Notes under the pieces: model-generated
What the model was told of the DNA's origin: nothing
What the model saw: the letters and a program-made list of their open reading frames with translations, nothing else
Databases searched by the model: none
NCBI RefSeq assembly: GCF_036195325.1
Contig: NZ_CP108101.1
Span: 7,564,001 to 7,628,000 of the forward strand
Source of the DNA: Streptomyces sp. NBC_00234
GTDB lineage: Bacteria; Actinomycetota; Actinomycetes; Streptomycetales; Streptomycetaceae
DNA length: 64,000 bases
Direction of reading: 5' to 3'
Shown here: piece by piece, positions 33,910 through 42,781 of the stretch
Layout of the letters: each line of letters begins with the position of its first letter
Numbering within the stretch: the first letter of the stretch is position 1
Position numbers and translations under genes: made by a program

Positions 33910-33986
33910 CACCGCTCCCTCGGGCACAGGTCTGGGGCGCATCGGGCGGGGCGGTGTGCGGCGGGATCGACTGTGGTGGTCACTGG

Positions 33987-35807
33987 TCAGCGTCCTTGCT
34001 CGGCGTCGAGGGCCTGGTCCAGCGTGACCGCCGCCATGATGAGCGAGAGATGGGTGAACGCCTGTGGGAAGTTGCCCAGTTGCTCCCCGCTCGGCCCGAT
34101 CTCCTCGGCGAACAGCCCGACGTGGTTGGCGTAGGTGTGCATCTTCTGGAACGTGTAACGGGCCTGGCCCACCCGTCCCGCCCGGGCGAGCGCGTCGACG
34201 TACAGGAAGGTGCACAGGCTGAACGTGCCCTCCTCGCCCCGCAGACCGTCCGGCGAAGCCGCCGGGTCGTAGCGGTAGACGAGACTGTCGGACACGAGCC
34301 TGCGGTTCATCGCGTCGAGGGTGGAGAGCCAGCCGGGGTCCTTCGGGGCGATGAACTCCACCCTCGGCATGAGCAGCAGGGAGGCGTCCAGGACGTCGCC
34401 GTCGTAGTGCTGCACGAAGGCGCGTTCCTTCTCGTTCCAGCCGCGCTCCATCACCTGGTCCATGATGGCGTCCCGGGCCCTGCGCCAGCCGTCCAGGTCG
34501 GCGGGCCTGCGGAAGCGTTCGGCCAGCTGCAGCCCCTGGTCGAACGCCACCCAGGCCATCACCCTGCTGTAGGTGAAGTCGCGGCGTCCGCCGCGGGTCT
34601 CCCAGATGCCCTCGTCCGGCCGGTCCCAGTTCTCCGCGAACCAGTCCAGCGCCCTCGCCAGCGCCTTCCATCCCCGGTACGTCGACTGCTGGGCGAGCCC
34701 ACGCCCCTGGGACAGCCCGTAGAGGGCCTCGCCGTAGATGTCCAGCTGGAGCTGGTCGGCCGCGCCGTTGCCGATGCGTACGGGGGAGGAGCCGCGGTAT
34801 CCCTCGAAGTGGTCGAGCGTCTCCTCCGGCAGATGGGGGTCGCCGTCGACCCGGTACATCGTCTGGAGAGGCTCCTCCTCCTTGCCCTCGCGCTGATGGA
34901 GCCGGAGCACCAGCCAGTGGACGAAGGCCGTCGCCTCCTCGACGAACCCGAGGTCCAGCATGGCGCGCACGGACAGCGCGGCGTCGCGCACCCAGGTGTA
35001 GCGGTAGTCCCAGTTGCGCTCGCCGCCGATCTGCTCGGGCAGGCCCATGGTGGCCGCCGCGACCAGCGCTCCGGTGGGCGCGTAGGTGAGGAGCTTGAGC
35101 GTGATGACCGAGCGGTGCACCAGCTCGGGCCAGCGGCCCCGGTAGCGGGACTGGCGCAGCCACGTCTGCCAGAAGTGGACGGTCTCCTCGACCTGCGCGG
35201 TGAGGCCGTCGACCGTGAGGGGTTCGGGTGCCGGACCACCGGAGGCACAGACCGTGAACACGGCGCCGGCGGCCTCACCGGCGCTCAGCGTCACGGCGCC
35301 CCGGACGTCCTGGCCGTCCCGCTCCAGCGGAAAGCTCGTCTGCAGATGTGCGTCGATGCCCGGAGCCCGGAACAGGCCGTCCTTCTCACCGAGCTCAAGC
35401 GTGTGATCCGCCCGGCCGTAGTCGAAACGAGGTCTGCATTCGAGCGTGAACGCGACGGTCCCCCGCACGGCGCGCACCACGCGCACCAGGGTGTGGCGGT
35501 CGGTGGCCGTGGCCTTCTGGTCCGGCGGCATGAAGTCGACCACTTCGCCCACGCCGTCCGGGGACATGAACCGCGTCACCAGCACGGCCGTGTCGGGGTA
35601 GTAGAGCTGCTTGCAGCTTCCGTCGGGGTGATCGGGGGACAGCCGCATGTACCCGCCCCGGTCGTGGTCGAGCAGGGCGGCGAAGATGCTGGGCGAATCG
35701 AACCTGGGAGCGGCGAACCAGTCGACGACGCCTTGGGACGACACGAGCGCAGCGGTCTGCAGGTCGCCCACCAGGCCGTGTTCGGCGATGGGTGGGTAAC
35801 GGTCCAT
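33987..35807 (-). CDS. GH15 family glycoside hydrolase (glucoamylase/trehalase-like)
   Basis: A 606-residue cytosolic-looking enzyme, no signal peptide. The N-terminal beta-sandwich begins YPPIAEHGLVGDLQTAALVS and includes VDWFAAPRFDSPSIFAALLD; the (alpha/alpha)6 barrel contains WDYRYTWVRDAALSVRAML, the catalytic-region GYRGSSPVRIGNGAADQLQ with DIYGE, and the C-terminal EEGTFSLCTFLYVDAL with its Glu. This matches bacterial GH15 enzymes, some of which are trehalases in actinobacteria, while others act on alpha-glucans. RBS CGGAG precedes the ATG at 35807. Confidence 0.92.
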   Translation of the reverse strand: MDRYPPIAEHGLVGDLQTAALVSSQGVVDWFAAPRFDSPSIFAALLDHDRGGYMRLSPDHPDGSCKQLYYPDTAVLVTRFMSPDGVGEVVDFMPPDQKATATDRHTLVRVVRAVRGTVAFTLECRPRFDYGRADHTLELGEKDGLFRAPGIDAHLQTSFPLERDGQDVRGAVTLSAGEAAGAVFTVCASGGPAPEPLTVDGLTAQVEETVHFWQTWLRQSRYRGRWPELVHRSVITLKLLTYAPTGALVAAATMGLPEQIGGERNWDYRYTWVRDAALSVRAMLDLGFVEEATAFVHWLVLRLHQREGKEEEPLQTMYRVDGDPHLPEETLDHFEGYRGSSPVRIGNGAADQLQLDIYGEALYGLSQGRGLAQQSTYRGWKALARALDWFAENWDRPDEGIWETRGGRRDFTYSRVMAWVAFDQGLQLAERFRRPADLDGWRRARDAIMDQVMERGWNEKERAFVQHYDGDVLDASLLLMPRVEFIAPKDPGWLSTLDAMNRRLVSDSLVYRYDPAASPDGLRGEEGTFSLCTFLYVDALARAGRVGQARYTFQKMHTYANHVGLFAEEIGPSGEQLGNFPQAFTHLSLIMAAVTLDQALDAEQGR

Positions 35808-35932
35808 GGCTGCTCCGGTGTCTCGGACAGAAGCCCCCTGCACCTACCTTCCGGCACCCCGGCCCGCTCTGCGCGCCGGGGAGGCCCGGGGCGCAGAGCG
35901 GGCCGGCCCCGCAGCCGGTACCCGACCGGTCC

Positions 35933-37351
35933 TCAGTCCGCCCGCGCGGCAACGCGCTTGTCCTTGATGGCGTCGAGGAGCGCCTGGTGGTCGCGCTCGT
36001 TCTGGTCGGCGTAACGCTCGGCGAAGGTCGCCAGGGCACGGTCGAACACGTCACCACTGCCGAGATAGGCGGCGATGGCGATACGGTCGCCCGACCTGGC
36101 GTGGGCCCGCGCGAGCGTGGCCCCGCACAGTTCGCCGAACATCTGCATGCCGCGGGGCACCATCAGGGACGGTTCGGCGACGAATTTCCAGTCCCGCAAC
36201 TGGCGTACGTAGAAGTCCCGCTCCCGGTCATCGATCCCCTGCACCCGTTCCCAGCCCAGAAAGATGTCGCTGGCGGCCTGCATCAACCGCTGTCCGGCGA
36301 CCACCCGTTCGCCCTGCGTGGCGAACCGGCTGCTCCCCACGTGCGGGGCGAGGACGGACTCCGATGCCTCCTTGGCCTGGAGGAACAGCGGATCCCCGCC
36401 GTCCCGGCCGAGCAGCAGCACGATCCAGCACCGGGTACCGACGCTGCCGACGCCCACCACCTTGCGTGCGAAGTCCACCGGAGTGAACTGCCGGAGCAGG
36501 TACTGGCGGTCGGTCGGGAGACTCGTGCCGTACCGGCGGATGAGACCGCGCACGGTCTCCTCCAGAGCCCGGCGTTCCACGTCGGGCAGCAGATCGGCGA
36601 GCGGCGTGATGACGGGGGGCGAGGCCGCGATCCGGCGCTCTCCGTCGATCATGGCGGTGAGCTTCCCGAACGCCTGGAGGCTGTCGTGCGTGCGTGCCTT
36701 CGCCAAGGACCGGGCGAGCTTCTTGCGCCCCCGCTTGTGCAGCCGTCCGGACGCCAGCGCCGACAGTTGCGCGGCATCGGACCGGGCGTACCACACGTCG
36801 AGCGTGCGCATTCCGGCGAACCTGCGCATCTCCTCCCGGTACGACCTCACGGTGGCGCGGACGATCGTGGCGCGGTGCCGTGAGCTGAAACCGTTCTCCC
36901 GGCCGGCGATCACCATGCTGGCAGCCAGCCGTTTGACGTCCCATTCCCAGGGTCCGGGCAGCGTCTCGTCGAAGTCATTGATATCGAAAAGCAGATTCCG
37001 CTCCGGAGAGGCCAGCAGACGGAAATTGAGCATGTGGGCATCACCGCACAGCTGGGCGCGCAGACCGGAATCCTGCGTGGTGGCCAGATCTCCCGCCATG
37101 ACCGCGGCTGCACCCCGGTAGAAGCGGAAAGGTGACTCCGACATGCGCCCGTACCGGATCGGAACGAGGTCCTGTACGCGCGTCGCGGACTGCTTCTCGA
37201 TGGTGTCCACCGGGTCCGGCCGATGCCGGGAGGCCGTGAATTCCGCGTGGGCGGAACGCGGGGCACGCTTACGCGCAGCCTTGCCCCGGGCTGCCCGCTC
37301 CCGGGGCGAACGCTGCACTTCTCGTGTGACCGTCACCGATTTCCGTTTCAT
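35933..37351 (-). CDS. DUF2252 family protein
   Basis: A 472-residue protein of the DUF2252 family. A basic N-terminal tail (~1-45) leads into RYGRMSESPFRFYRGAAAVM, GLRAQLCGDAHMLNF, DINDFDETLPGPWEWDVKRL and later QLRDWK. The GDAH-N and D-x-D motifs resemble a kinase/phosphotransferase fold, so an ATP-dependent role is possible but unproven. RBS GGGGAAGG lies before the ATG at 37351. It stands 125 nt upstream of the GH15 gene. Confidence 0.9.
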   Translation of the reverse strand: MKRKSVTVTREVQRSPRERAARGKAARKRAPRSAHAEFTASRHRPDPVDTIEKQSATRVQDLVPIRYGRMSESPFRFYRGAAAVMAGDLATTQDSGLRAQLCGDAHMLNFRLLASPERNLLFDINDFDETLPGPWEWDVKRLAASMVIAGRENGFSSRHRATIVRATVRSYREEMRRFAGMRTLDVWYARSDAAQLSALASGRLHKRGRKKLARSLAKARTHDSLQAFGKLTAMIDGERRIAASPPVITPLADLLPDVERRALEETVRGLIRRYGTSLPTDRQYLLRQFTPVDFARKVVGVGSVGTRCWIVLLLGRDGGDPLFLQAKEASESVLAPHVGSSRFATQGERVVAGQRLMQAASDIFLGWERVQGIDDRERDFYVRQLRDWKFVAEPSLMVPRGMQMFGELCGATLARAHARSGDRIAIAAYLGSGDVFDRALATFAERYADQNERDHQALLDAIKDKRVAARAD

Positions 37352-37558
37352 TTCGCACCTTCCCCAGCGGCGTGCCGCCCGTGCGGCGTGGATGAGCGGA
37401 TGCCGTGCCGGCCCTGCTCCGTTCCAGGGAACCGCATATCGGGCACCTTCGCGCTGCCGGTACGTCCCGCAGGGGGATGCGGGCCGAGGTGCATGGCGCG
37501 GCGCGCGGTGTTGCAATGGTGAGGTTGGTGTGAGGACCGAACCAGATCAGGAGCCCCG

Positions 37559-37999
37559 ATGAGCACAGCCGAGGATTTCGATATGGGCCCTGTCGACTAC
37601 TTGGTCGTCGAGTTCCCGGGCAACCGCATGACGGGCGAGGCCTTTCCGCTCCTTCTCGATCTGGTGGAGCGGCGCGTCATCCGGATTCTCGACCTGAGTT
37701 TCGTCAGAAAAGAGCGCGACGGTTCGGTGACGGGATTGCAGATCGCCGACCTGGACGGTGACGGGCAACTCGACCTGGCCCTCTTCGAAGGTGCCTCGTC
37801 CGGACTGCTCGGTCAGGACGACCTGCAGGAGGTCGCCGCCGTTCTGGCGCCGGAGACGTCCGCCGGGATCATCGTCTACGAGAACACCTGGGCCGCGCCC
37901 TTCGCCGCGGCGCTGCGGCGCGCCGGAGCCGAGATGGTGGCCGGCGGGCGGATTCCGGTGCCGGCTCTTCTGGAATCGCTCGAAGCGGCCGAAGCCTGA
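37559..37999 (+). CDS. DUF6325 family protein
   Basis: A 146-residue acidic soluble protein: GPVDYLVVEFPGNRMTGEAF, LLDLVERRVIRILDLSFV and the C-terminal ENTWAAPFAAALRRAGAE. This is the small stress-associated family (DUF6325, once grouped with DUF1269) often encoded just before a SHOCT-domain protein, as it is here. No enzymatic motif. The ATG follows AGGAGCC. Confidence 0.85.
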   Translation: MSTAEDFDMGPVDYLVVEFPGNRMTGEAFPLLLDLVERRVIRILDLSFVRKERDGSVTGLQIADLDGDGQLDLALFEGASSGLLGQDDLQEVAAVLAPETSAGIIVYENTWAAPFAAALRRAGAEMVAGGRIPVPALLESLEAAEA

Positions 38000-38085
38000 G
38001 TCCGCAGCCGGTTCCGTCAACAATCCAGGCCCGGACGCTGTCGCGACGACCGCTCCGGGCCGATCCACGAGCAAGGGAGAATCAG

Positions 38086-38373
38086 ATGCCCGGTCTACTC
38101 CGTGGGGTCGCCCGAACCGCTGTGGTCGCCGGGACGGCGACCGCGGTCTCCAATCGTGTGTCGCGACGTCAGGCCGGCCGCTGGGCCGCGCAGGAGGACA
38201 CGCACGTCGCCCAGGAGCGTGCCTACGCCGCCCCACCCGCCCCTGCCGCGCCGCCCGCGCCGTCGATGGAGAGCAAGATCGACCAGCTGAAGGAGCTCGG
38301 CGAACTCAAGGCGCAGGGTGTGCTCACCGAAGCCGAGTTCGAGACCCAGAAGAGCCGCATCCTCAACTCCTGA
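38086..38373 (+). CDS. SHOCT domain protein
   Basis: A 95-residue protein. The N-terminal half begins PGLLRGVARTAVVAGTATAV, then a basic stretch and an Ala/Pro linker (APPAPAAPPAP). The C-terminal ~32 residues are a SHOCT domain (IDQLKELGELKAQGVLTEAE then FETQKSRIL). SHOCT domains are short oligomerisation or membrane-tethering modules. RBS AAGGGAGAA. Probably forms an operon with the DUF6325 gene 86 nt upstream. Confidence 0.9.
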   Translation: MPGLLRGVARTAVVAGTATAVSNRVSRRQAGRWAAQEDTHVAQERAYAAPPAPAAPPAPSMESKIDQLKELGELKAQGVLTEAEFETQKSRILNS

Positions 38374-38402
38374 GCGAATCCCGAGCACTGCCTGAACGCC
38401 TG

Positions 38403-39395
38403 TTACGGGTTGCGGTCCGTGGGCGCGGCCGGCCGCCGAGGCGCATGTGTGCCGAGGCGGTCGGCCCAGTGCGTTTCCTGGGCCAGTACGGCCCCCATGG
38501 TGATACCGATGCAGACGGCCGCGCAGACCACGATCAGCCACGACAGCAGGGTGAAGACAGGGCCCAGCGAACCGTACTCGGACAGCGTCCGATTGAGCGC
38601 CGTCGGCATGTAGAAGCGGGCGGTGACGGACAGGACGGTCACCGCCGCAGCGGTGAGCAGGGCACCGGGCAGCAACGGCAGCCAGCGGACACGACCGCCC
38701 ATGAGCAGGTGCTGGCTCCACCACCACAGAGCCGTCTGGCAGGCCAGCGTGACGGGAACTCCCAGCCACAGCCCGGCACCGAACCCGTCCCGCAGCGGGG
38801 CCTGCACCACCAGAACGACCGGCCAGACAGCGATCCAGACGAGCCAACGCCACGGGGCGACCTTCGTTCCCCCTCGGGGGATCTCCCAGGCGCGATGGCA
38901 CAGGCGCTGGACGGCCCGGCTCACCGCTGTGGCCGAGAGCACCACCATCAGGGACCCGACGAAGCCGGTGACCTCGCGCAGGGACTCGCTGTCCGATCGG
39001 TAGAGCTGTTCCAGCTGTGTGTTCGAGGCCCCGGTGAGCCCGAAGACCGCGCGCAGGGAGCTGACCAGCTGGTCCTGTACCCCCTGCGGCGCGAAGGAGG
39101 CGAAGACGAACAGCAGCGGCACCGCGGTCAGGAAGCACTGCGCGGCCAATCGGGTGGCGGCGTCGAGGATGTTGACGGAGAGCATCCGGGCCGTCAGATG
39201 CGTGATGATCGGGAAGCGCGCTTCTCCGGAACTCCGGAGCCGTTGCGCGGTGAGCCGGGCGTCGTCGGACCTCGCCCGCCACCACGAGCGCCGCAGGAGA
39301 TCGCGGAGGACCGCGGCTGCGCCACGTCCCGCAGGGCCGCCTTGCGAGCCCACGTCGGCGTCCATCCCGTGGCCCACGGGCTCTTCAGCGGTCAT
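38403..39395 (-). CDS. YihY/BrkB family membrane protein
   Basis: A 330-residue protein with about six helices and the YihY/BrkB layout: the N-terminal soluble segment, then AAQCFLTAVPLLFVFASFAP, GFVGSLMVVLSATAVSRAVQ, the amphipathic RLCHRAWEIPRG loop and the final helix LSWLIVVCAAVCIGITMGAV. Function unknown; members are envelope proteins. It converges with the SHOCT gene, separated by 29 nt, and the intergenic stretch shows no obvious hairpin. Confidence 0.88.
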   Translation of the reverse strand: MTAEEPVGHGMDADVGSQGGPAGRGAAAVLRDLLRRSWWRARSDDARLTAQRLRSSGEARFPIITHLTARMLSVNILDAATRLAAQCFLTAVPLLFVFASFAPQGVQDQLVSSLRAVFGLTGASNTQLEQLYRSDSESLREVTGFVGSLMVVLSATAVSRAVQRLCHRAWEIPRGGTKVAPWRWLVWIAVWPVVLVVQAPLRDGFGAGLWLGVPVTLACQTALWWWSQHLLMGGRVRWLPLLPGALLTAAAVTVLSVTARFYMPTALNRTLSEYGSLGPVFTLLSWLIVVCAAVCIGITMGAVLAQETHWADRLGTHAPRRPAAPTDRNP

Positions 39396-39729
39396 CGGGG
39401 GAGCGGCAGGACGCTCGTGACCAGCGGCGTGGCGGCCACGGGCGACGAGGTCCGTCCAGCGGTCGGCGTCATGCTGCTCCTTTCCCTCCGTACAGCCTGC
39501 GGTACCGCCTCCGTCCCGGCACGTCGGGGCGGGAGGCCGGGTGACCGTACGCAGGGGCGGAGCGCGAGCGGCTCAGGGGGCCGGGGGTTGGGCTGTTGGC
39601 GGGAACGGCCGCGGCTGTGGTCCGTCCGTCGGCGCGCCTCGTCGTCCCGTCCCCTCGGCTGCGGCATCCTCTGTGGCTGATCTGGGCCGATGCGAACCCA
39701 ACGCACCTCGGCGGATGGAGGACACGGGT
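39396..39729. other. Intergenic region, 334 bp, divergent promoters expected
   Basis: It separates the YihY/BrkB gene (minus) from the STAS gene (plus). I see no operator-like palindrome or open frame with proper codon bias. Promoters for both genes must lie here, but none is clear enough to mark. Confidence 0.5.
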
Positions 39730-40173
39730 GTGACGGTCTCTTTCGGAACAGCGTTTCAGTACACCGGCAGTTCGGTTCTGGTCAGTGCCGCGGGCGACCT
39801 GGACGCCGCCGCCGAGCCACTTCTCGCCGGCACCCTCGCCAGCGTGCCGTCAGCGGCCACGGTGGTCATCCTTGACATGCACGGGGTGACCTTCATGGAC
39901 TCGGCCGGTCTGCTGCTCTTCCTCGATCTGCACCGGCGGGCGGAGTGCCGGGGCCTCCGGGTCCTCGTGGTCGGCTGGCAGGCCCAGCCGCAGCAGGTGA
40001 TGGAGGCCGTCGCCGTTCTGCCGGGCGGTCACGGCTATCCCCCGGAACGTGCCGCACTCATGGGGTTCCGGCGCATGGTCGAGGAGCGGGCCGAACGGCA
40101 GCGGCACCTCGCCCTGCGGGCCACGGCGCCACCCGACGGCCTCGTACCGCCCCTGCGGCAGGGCAAGACCTGA
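39730..40173 (+). CDS. STAS domain anti-sigma factor antagonist
   Basis: A 147-residue protein. The STAS core has LVSAAGDLDAAAEPLLAG, the strand TVVILDMHGVTFMDSAGLLL containing the phosphorylatable Ser (DSAG) and LRVLVVGWQ. The GTG at 39730 was chosen because GGAGGA sits 7 nt upstream; the in-frame ATG at 39715 would put that RBS inside the gene. Such antagonists are dephosphorylated by SpoIIE phosphatases, and one is encoded at 10329-11204. No kinase or sigma gene is adjacent. Confidence 0.9.
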   Translation: MTVSFGTAFQYTGSSVLVSAAGDLDAAAEPLLAGTLASVPSAATVVILDMHGVTFMDSAGLLLFLDLHRRAECRGLRVLVVGWQAQPQQVMEAVAVLPGGHGYPPERAALMGFRRMVEERAERQRHLALRATAPPDGLVPPLRQGKT

Positions 40174-40234
40174 CCCCGTACGCCGCCGGAGCCGGAGTAC
40201 GGCAGTCGCCTGGAGCGGTCCCGCGCGGTCCGGG

Positions 40235-40792
40235 TCAGTGCGGGCGTCCGCTCAGCGTGTCGCGGAGCCGGTCGACCATGCCGACGCCCGGCGCCACGAT
40301 CTTGATCGCGGGCGGCGAGGTGGGCAGCGAAGGATGCGGACGGGTCGGCGCCGTCTCCATGGTGTGGCGCACGTGCTGCCCCATCAGTTGCAGCTCCTGC
40401 GCCGAGCAGGTGTGGGACAGCTCGGGGAACAGCCGCAGCTCCTCGTCGCGGATGTGGGCCAGGACCTCGGCCTTCAGATCGGAAAGCCGCTCCGTGAAGC
40501 GCGGATCCTCGGACTCCAGGTCTTCCATCTCCTTGAGGATCATCTCGATCCGGGTCTGGGCGGCGATCTCCTGGGCGGCGAGCTCACGCCCGTTCCTGAG
40601 GCGTTCACGTACCACTGGATAGAGATGCGTCTCCTCGGCAACAGCCGTCCGTACCAGCAGCGCTGTCAGCTCGTCCGCCAGCACGCGGCACTGCAGGTCC
40701 TGCACGGGCCGGGCTTCGAGGCGGGCGAAGAGCCTTTCGGTCTCACGGTGATCGGCCTGAATCTCCCCGATCACGGTGCTGCCGTGAATCAT
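40235..40792 (-). CDS. Hemerythrin/HHE domain protein
   Basis: A 185-residue helical protein with the HHE cation-binding motifs: IQADHRETERLFARL, AVAEETHLYPVV and LAHIRDEELRLFPEL. These histidines and glutamates can bind a diiron centre, so oxygen, NO or redox sensing is plausible. The C-terminus is proline rich and not conserved in type. It follows the DUF2267 gene by 66 nt on the same strand. Confidence 0.9.
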   Translation of the reverse strand: MIHGSTVIGEIQADHRETERLFARLEARPVQDLQCRVLADELTALLVRTAVAEETHLYPVVRERLRNGRELAAQEIAAQTRIEMILKEMEDLESEDPRFTERLSDLKAEVLAHIRDEELRLFPELSHTCSAQELQLMGQHVRHTMETAPTRPHPSLPTSPPAIKIVAPGVGMVDRLRDTLSGRPH

Positions 40793-40858
40793 GGAACTCT
40801 CCTTCGGGGTCGGCGGACTGAAGGGAGGGGGAGGGCGAGGGCGTTCAGGCACACCGCC

Positions 40859-41275
40859 TCACTGCTCGGCGGGCAGTTCCAGGGGCCCGGGGCGTCCGAA
40901 GAGCAGATCGTAGCCAGGGGGCAGCTGAAGCAGCAGACGACGGGTGAGATCCTCGCCCGCGGCATCGGCCGCGACGCTCAGCACCGCCCCGACGTCCCAC
41001 ATGGCCGTCTGCTCGTTCGCTCCGTCGATCCACGCCGACGTGGCCCGGACGAATCTTTCCGGTGAGAGCGGTTCGGCTGCCTGCAGGGGGTTGAGCAGGA
41101 TGAGGGCGAAGGTGTCGGGCAGCCTCGCCGCCAGTTCGGAACGTTCTTCGCCGACCAGATGTGCCCCCAGCAGGGCGAGTACGGTGCGCGCCGCCCGTTC
41201 CGCCTCGTACGACGAGGGGTAGCTGCCGCGCTCCCGGACGGCGTCCAGGAACGCCGACCAGCTGATGTGCGTCAC
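40859..41275 (-). CDS. DUF2267 family protein
   Basis: A 138-residue helical protein: YEAERAARTVLALLGAHLVG, ELAARLPDTFALILL and PERFVRATSAWID are typical of DUF2267, whose members have two repeats of a four-helix unit. GTG at 41275 with RBS GGGAGGT. Function unknown; it is often linked with stress genes, which agrees with its hemerythrin partner downstream. Confidence 0.88.
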   Translation of the reverse strand: MTHISWSAFLDAVRERGSYPSSYEAERAARTVLALLGAHLVGEERSELAARLPDTFALILLNPLQAAEPLSPERFVRATSAWIDGANEQTAMWDVGAVLSVAADAAGEDLTRRLLLQLPPGYDLLFGRPGPLELPAEQ

Positions 41276-41863
41276 TTATGACCTCCCTCGGTGCAGGGAA
41301 GGAGGCGGAGGGCGAGCCATGGGAGGGGAACTCATGTCCCGCCCCCCGCCGCTGCGAGGCCGGTACCTGCCTCGATGCTCTCCATGCCAAGGGTAGCGAC
41401 CGGGACGATCGACCGGGAGGCCGTCCGGGAGCCACCTGGCGAGAACGCAGCCGAACCGGTCGCTGTGGGGGCCGGCGCGCGTCCGTATCGGGAGACACCT
41501 CCCATGAGGGCAGTGCGCCATGCGCTGCACCGGCATGCGCGTCACCTCCCCTCCCTTCTAACATGTCGTCGAAGTGATGACAAACGGGGATGTCGCCTTG
41601 ATGACGACACTCGGGAAGGACGGTCCGGAGTATGGGGGATCCAGCACGGACCGAGCCCACGGGCGGGGCCGCCTCCACGGCACTGGCGGCCATGACCGCC
41701 CTGAGCGTCATGGAGGCGGCCGTGGCCGCCGGCTGCCCCGCGTTCCCGGACCGGGGCACGGCCGAGGGCCGGCGATCGGGAGAGGATCGCCGGCCCAGGG
41801 TGTCCGTGAATGCACTGCCGCGTGCTCGATCCGCGAATCCTGCGGATCGTTCGTTCCGCCCGC
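41276..41863. other. Intergenic region, 588 bp, with one clear hairpin
   Basis: It lies between two minus-strand genes. Several frames stay open because of the base composition, but none has a good RBS or protein-like codon use. The only clear structure is the hairpin at 41766-41796. The promoter for the DUF2267 gene must be on the left of the region. Confidence 0.5.
41766..41796 (-). terminator. Hairpin terminator after the S1 protease gene
   Basis: A 12-bp perfect stem (GGGCCGGCGATC with GATCGCCGGCCC) and a 7-nt loop, 68 nt beyond the protease stop on the minus strand. Confidence 0.75.
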
Positions 41864-42781
41864 CTAGAAGATGCTCACCCCGTACGCGCTGAGGGCTTCG
41901 GTCACCGGCTGGAAGAACGTCGTGCCACCGCTGGTGCAGTTGCCGCTGCCGCCCGAGGTCAGGCCGAGAGCGGTGCTGCCCGAGAACATCGAGCCACCGC
42001 TGTCACCCGGCTCGGCGCAGACGTTGGTCTGGATCAAGCCGTACACGATGTCGCCGCTGCCGTAGTTGACGGTCGCGTTGAGGCCCGTGACCGTGCCGCT
42101 GCGCAGCCCGGTCGTGCTTCCGCTGCGCTGGACCGACTGGCCCACGTAGGCGTTGCCCGCGGCGGTGATGTCGCGGTAGCTGCCGTTGTAGAGGTAGACA
42201 CGGCCGTCCGCCGCCGAGGCGCTGGAGTGGCGGATGATGCCGTAGTCGTTGGTCGGGAAGCTGGAACCCGTACGGGTGCCGAGCAGCGTGGTGCTGGCCG
42301 AGTTGGTGTACCAGGTGCTGCCGATGTTGGTGCAGTGACCCGCGGTCAGGGCGTAGTACGTGGTGCCGCTGCGGACGTTGAAGCCGAGCGAGCAGCGCCC
42401 GCCGCCCGCGTAGATGGCCTGGCCGCCGGCGATGAGCTTGTTGAACGTACCGTCGGTGCGCTTGATCTCCAGCGACGTGGCGCGCTCGCCGGCCGCCTTC
42501 TTGATCTTGGCGATCTCGGCGGCCGAGACGGTGGAGTCGGCGGTGAGGACGATCTTCCCGGTTGCCTGGTCGGTGTACCACGCGGTGCCGGCGACATCCG
42601 CTCCGCGGACGGCGTCACTGGCGACGGCGAGCTGGGCGGTGGTGGCCCGGCTGTCCTCGGCGGTGGCCGCGGACGAGGCGGGTGCGGCAAGCGCTGCGGC
42701 AGCCAGGAGCGCGGTGGCCACGGCGATCAGCCGTGCGCCGTTCGCGACGCCGCCGAGGGGGGACAGACGCTTGAGATTCAC
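41864..42781 (-). CDS. Extracellular S1 serine protease, streptogrisin A/B-like
   Basis: A 305-residue pre-pro-protease. The signal peptide runs to about residue 38 (ATALLAAAALAAPASSAA). The propeptide (~39-116) contains AVRGADVAGTAWYTD and ends FNKL. The mature enzyme starts near IAGGQAIYAG (residue 117), about 189 residues, close to streptogrisins A and B. The triad is H149 (TAGHC), D179 (NDYGII) and S261 (GDSGGS), with the disulfide cysteines C130/C150 and C255/C282. GTG start at 42781 follows GGAGG. Probably a growth-phase-controlled exoprotease. Confidence 0.95.
   Translation of the reverse strand: MNLKRLSPLGGVANGARLIAVATALLAAAALAAPASSAATAEDSRATTAQLAVASDAVRGADVAGTAWYTDQATGKIVLTADSTVSAAEIAKIKKAAGERATSLEIKRTDGTFNKLIAGGQAIYAGGGRCSLGFNVRSGTTYYALTAGHCTNIGSTWYTNSASTTLLGTRTGSSFPTNDYGIIRHSSASAADGRVYLYNGSYRDITAAGNAYVGQSVQRSGSTTGLRSGTVTGLNATVNYGSGDIVYGLIQTNVCAEPGDSGGSMFSGSTALGLTSGGSGNCTSGGTTFFQPVTEALSAYGVSIF

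Noticed and set aside
41632..41892. 86-codon open frame on the plus strand
   Set aside because: It overlaps the terminator hairpin and the end of the S1 protease gene, has no RBS, and its translation is Arg/Pro-rich without protein-like patterns.
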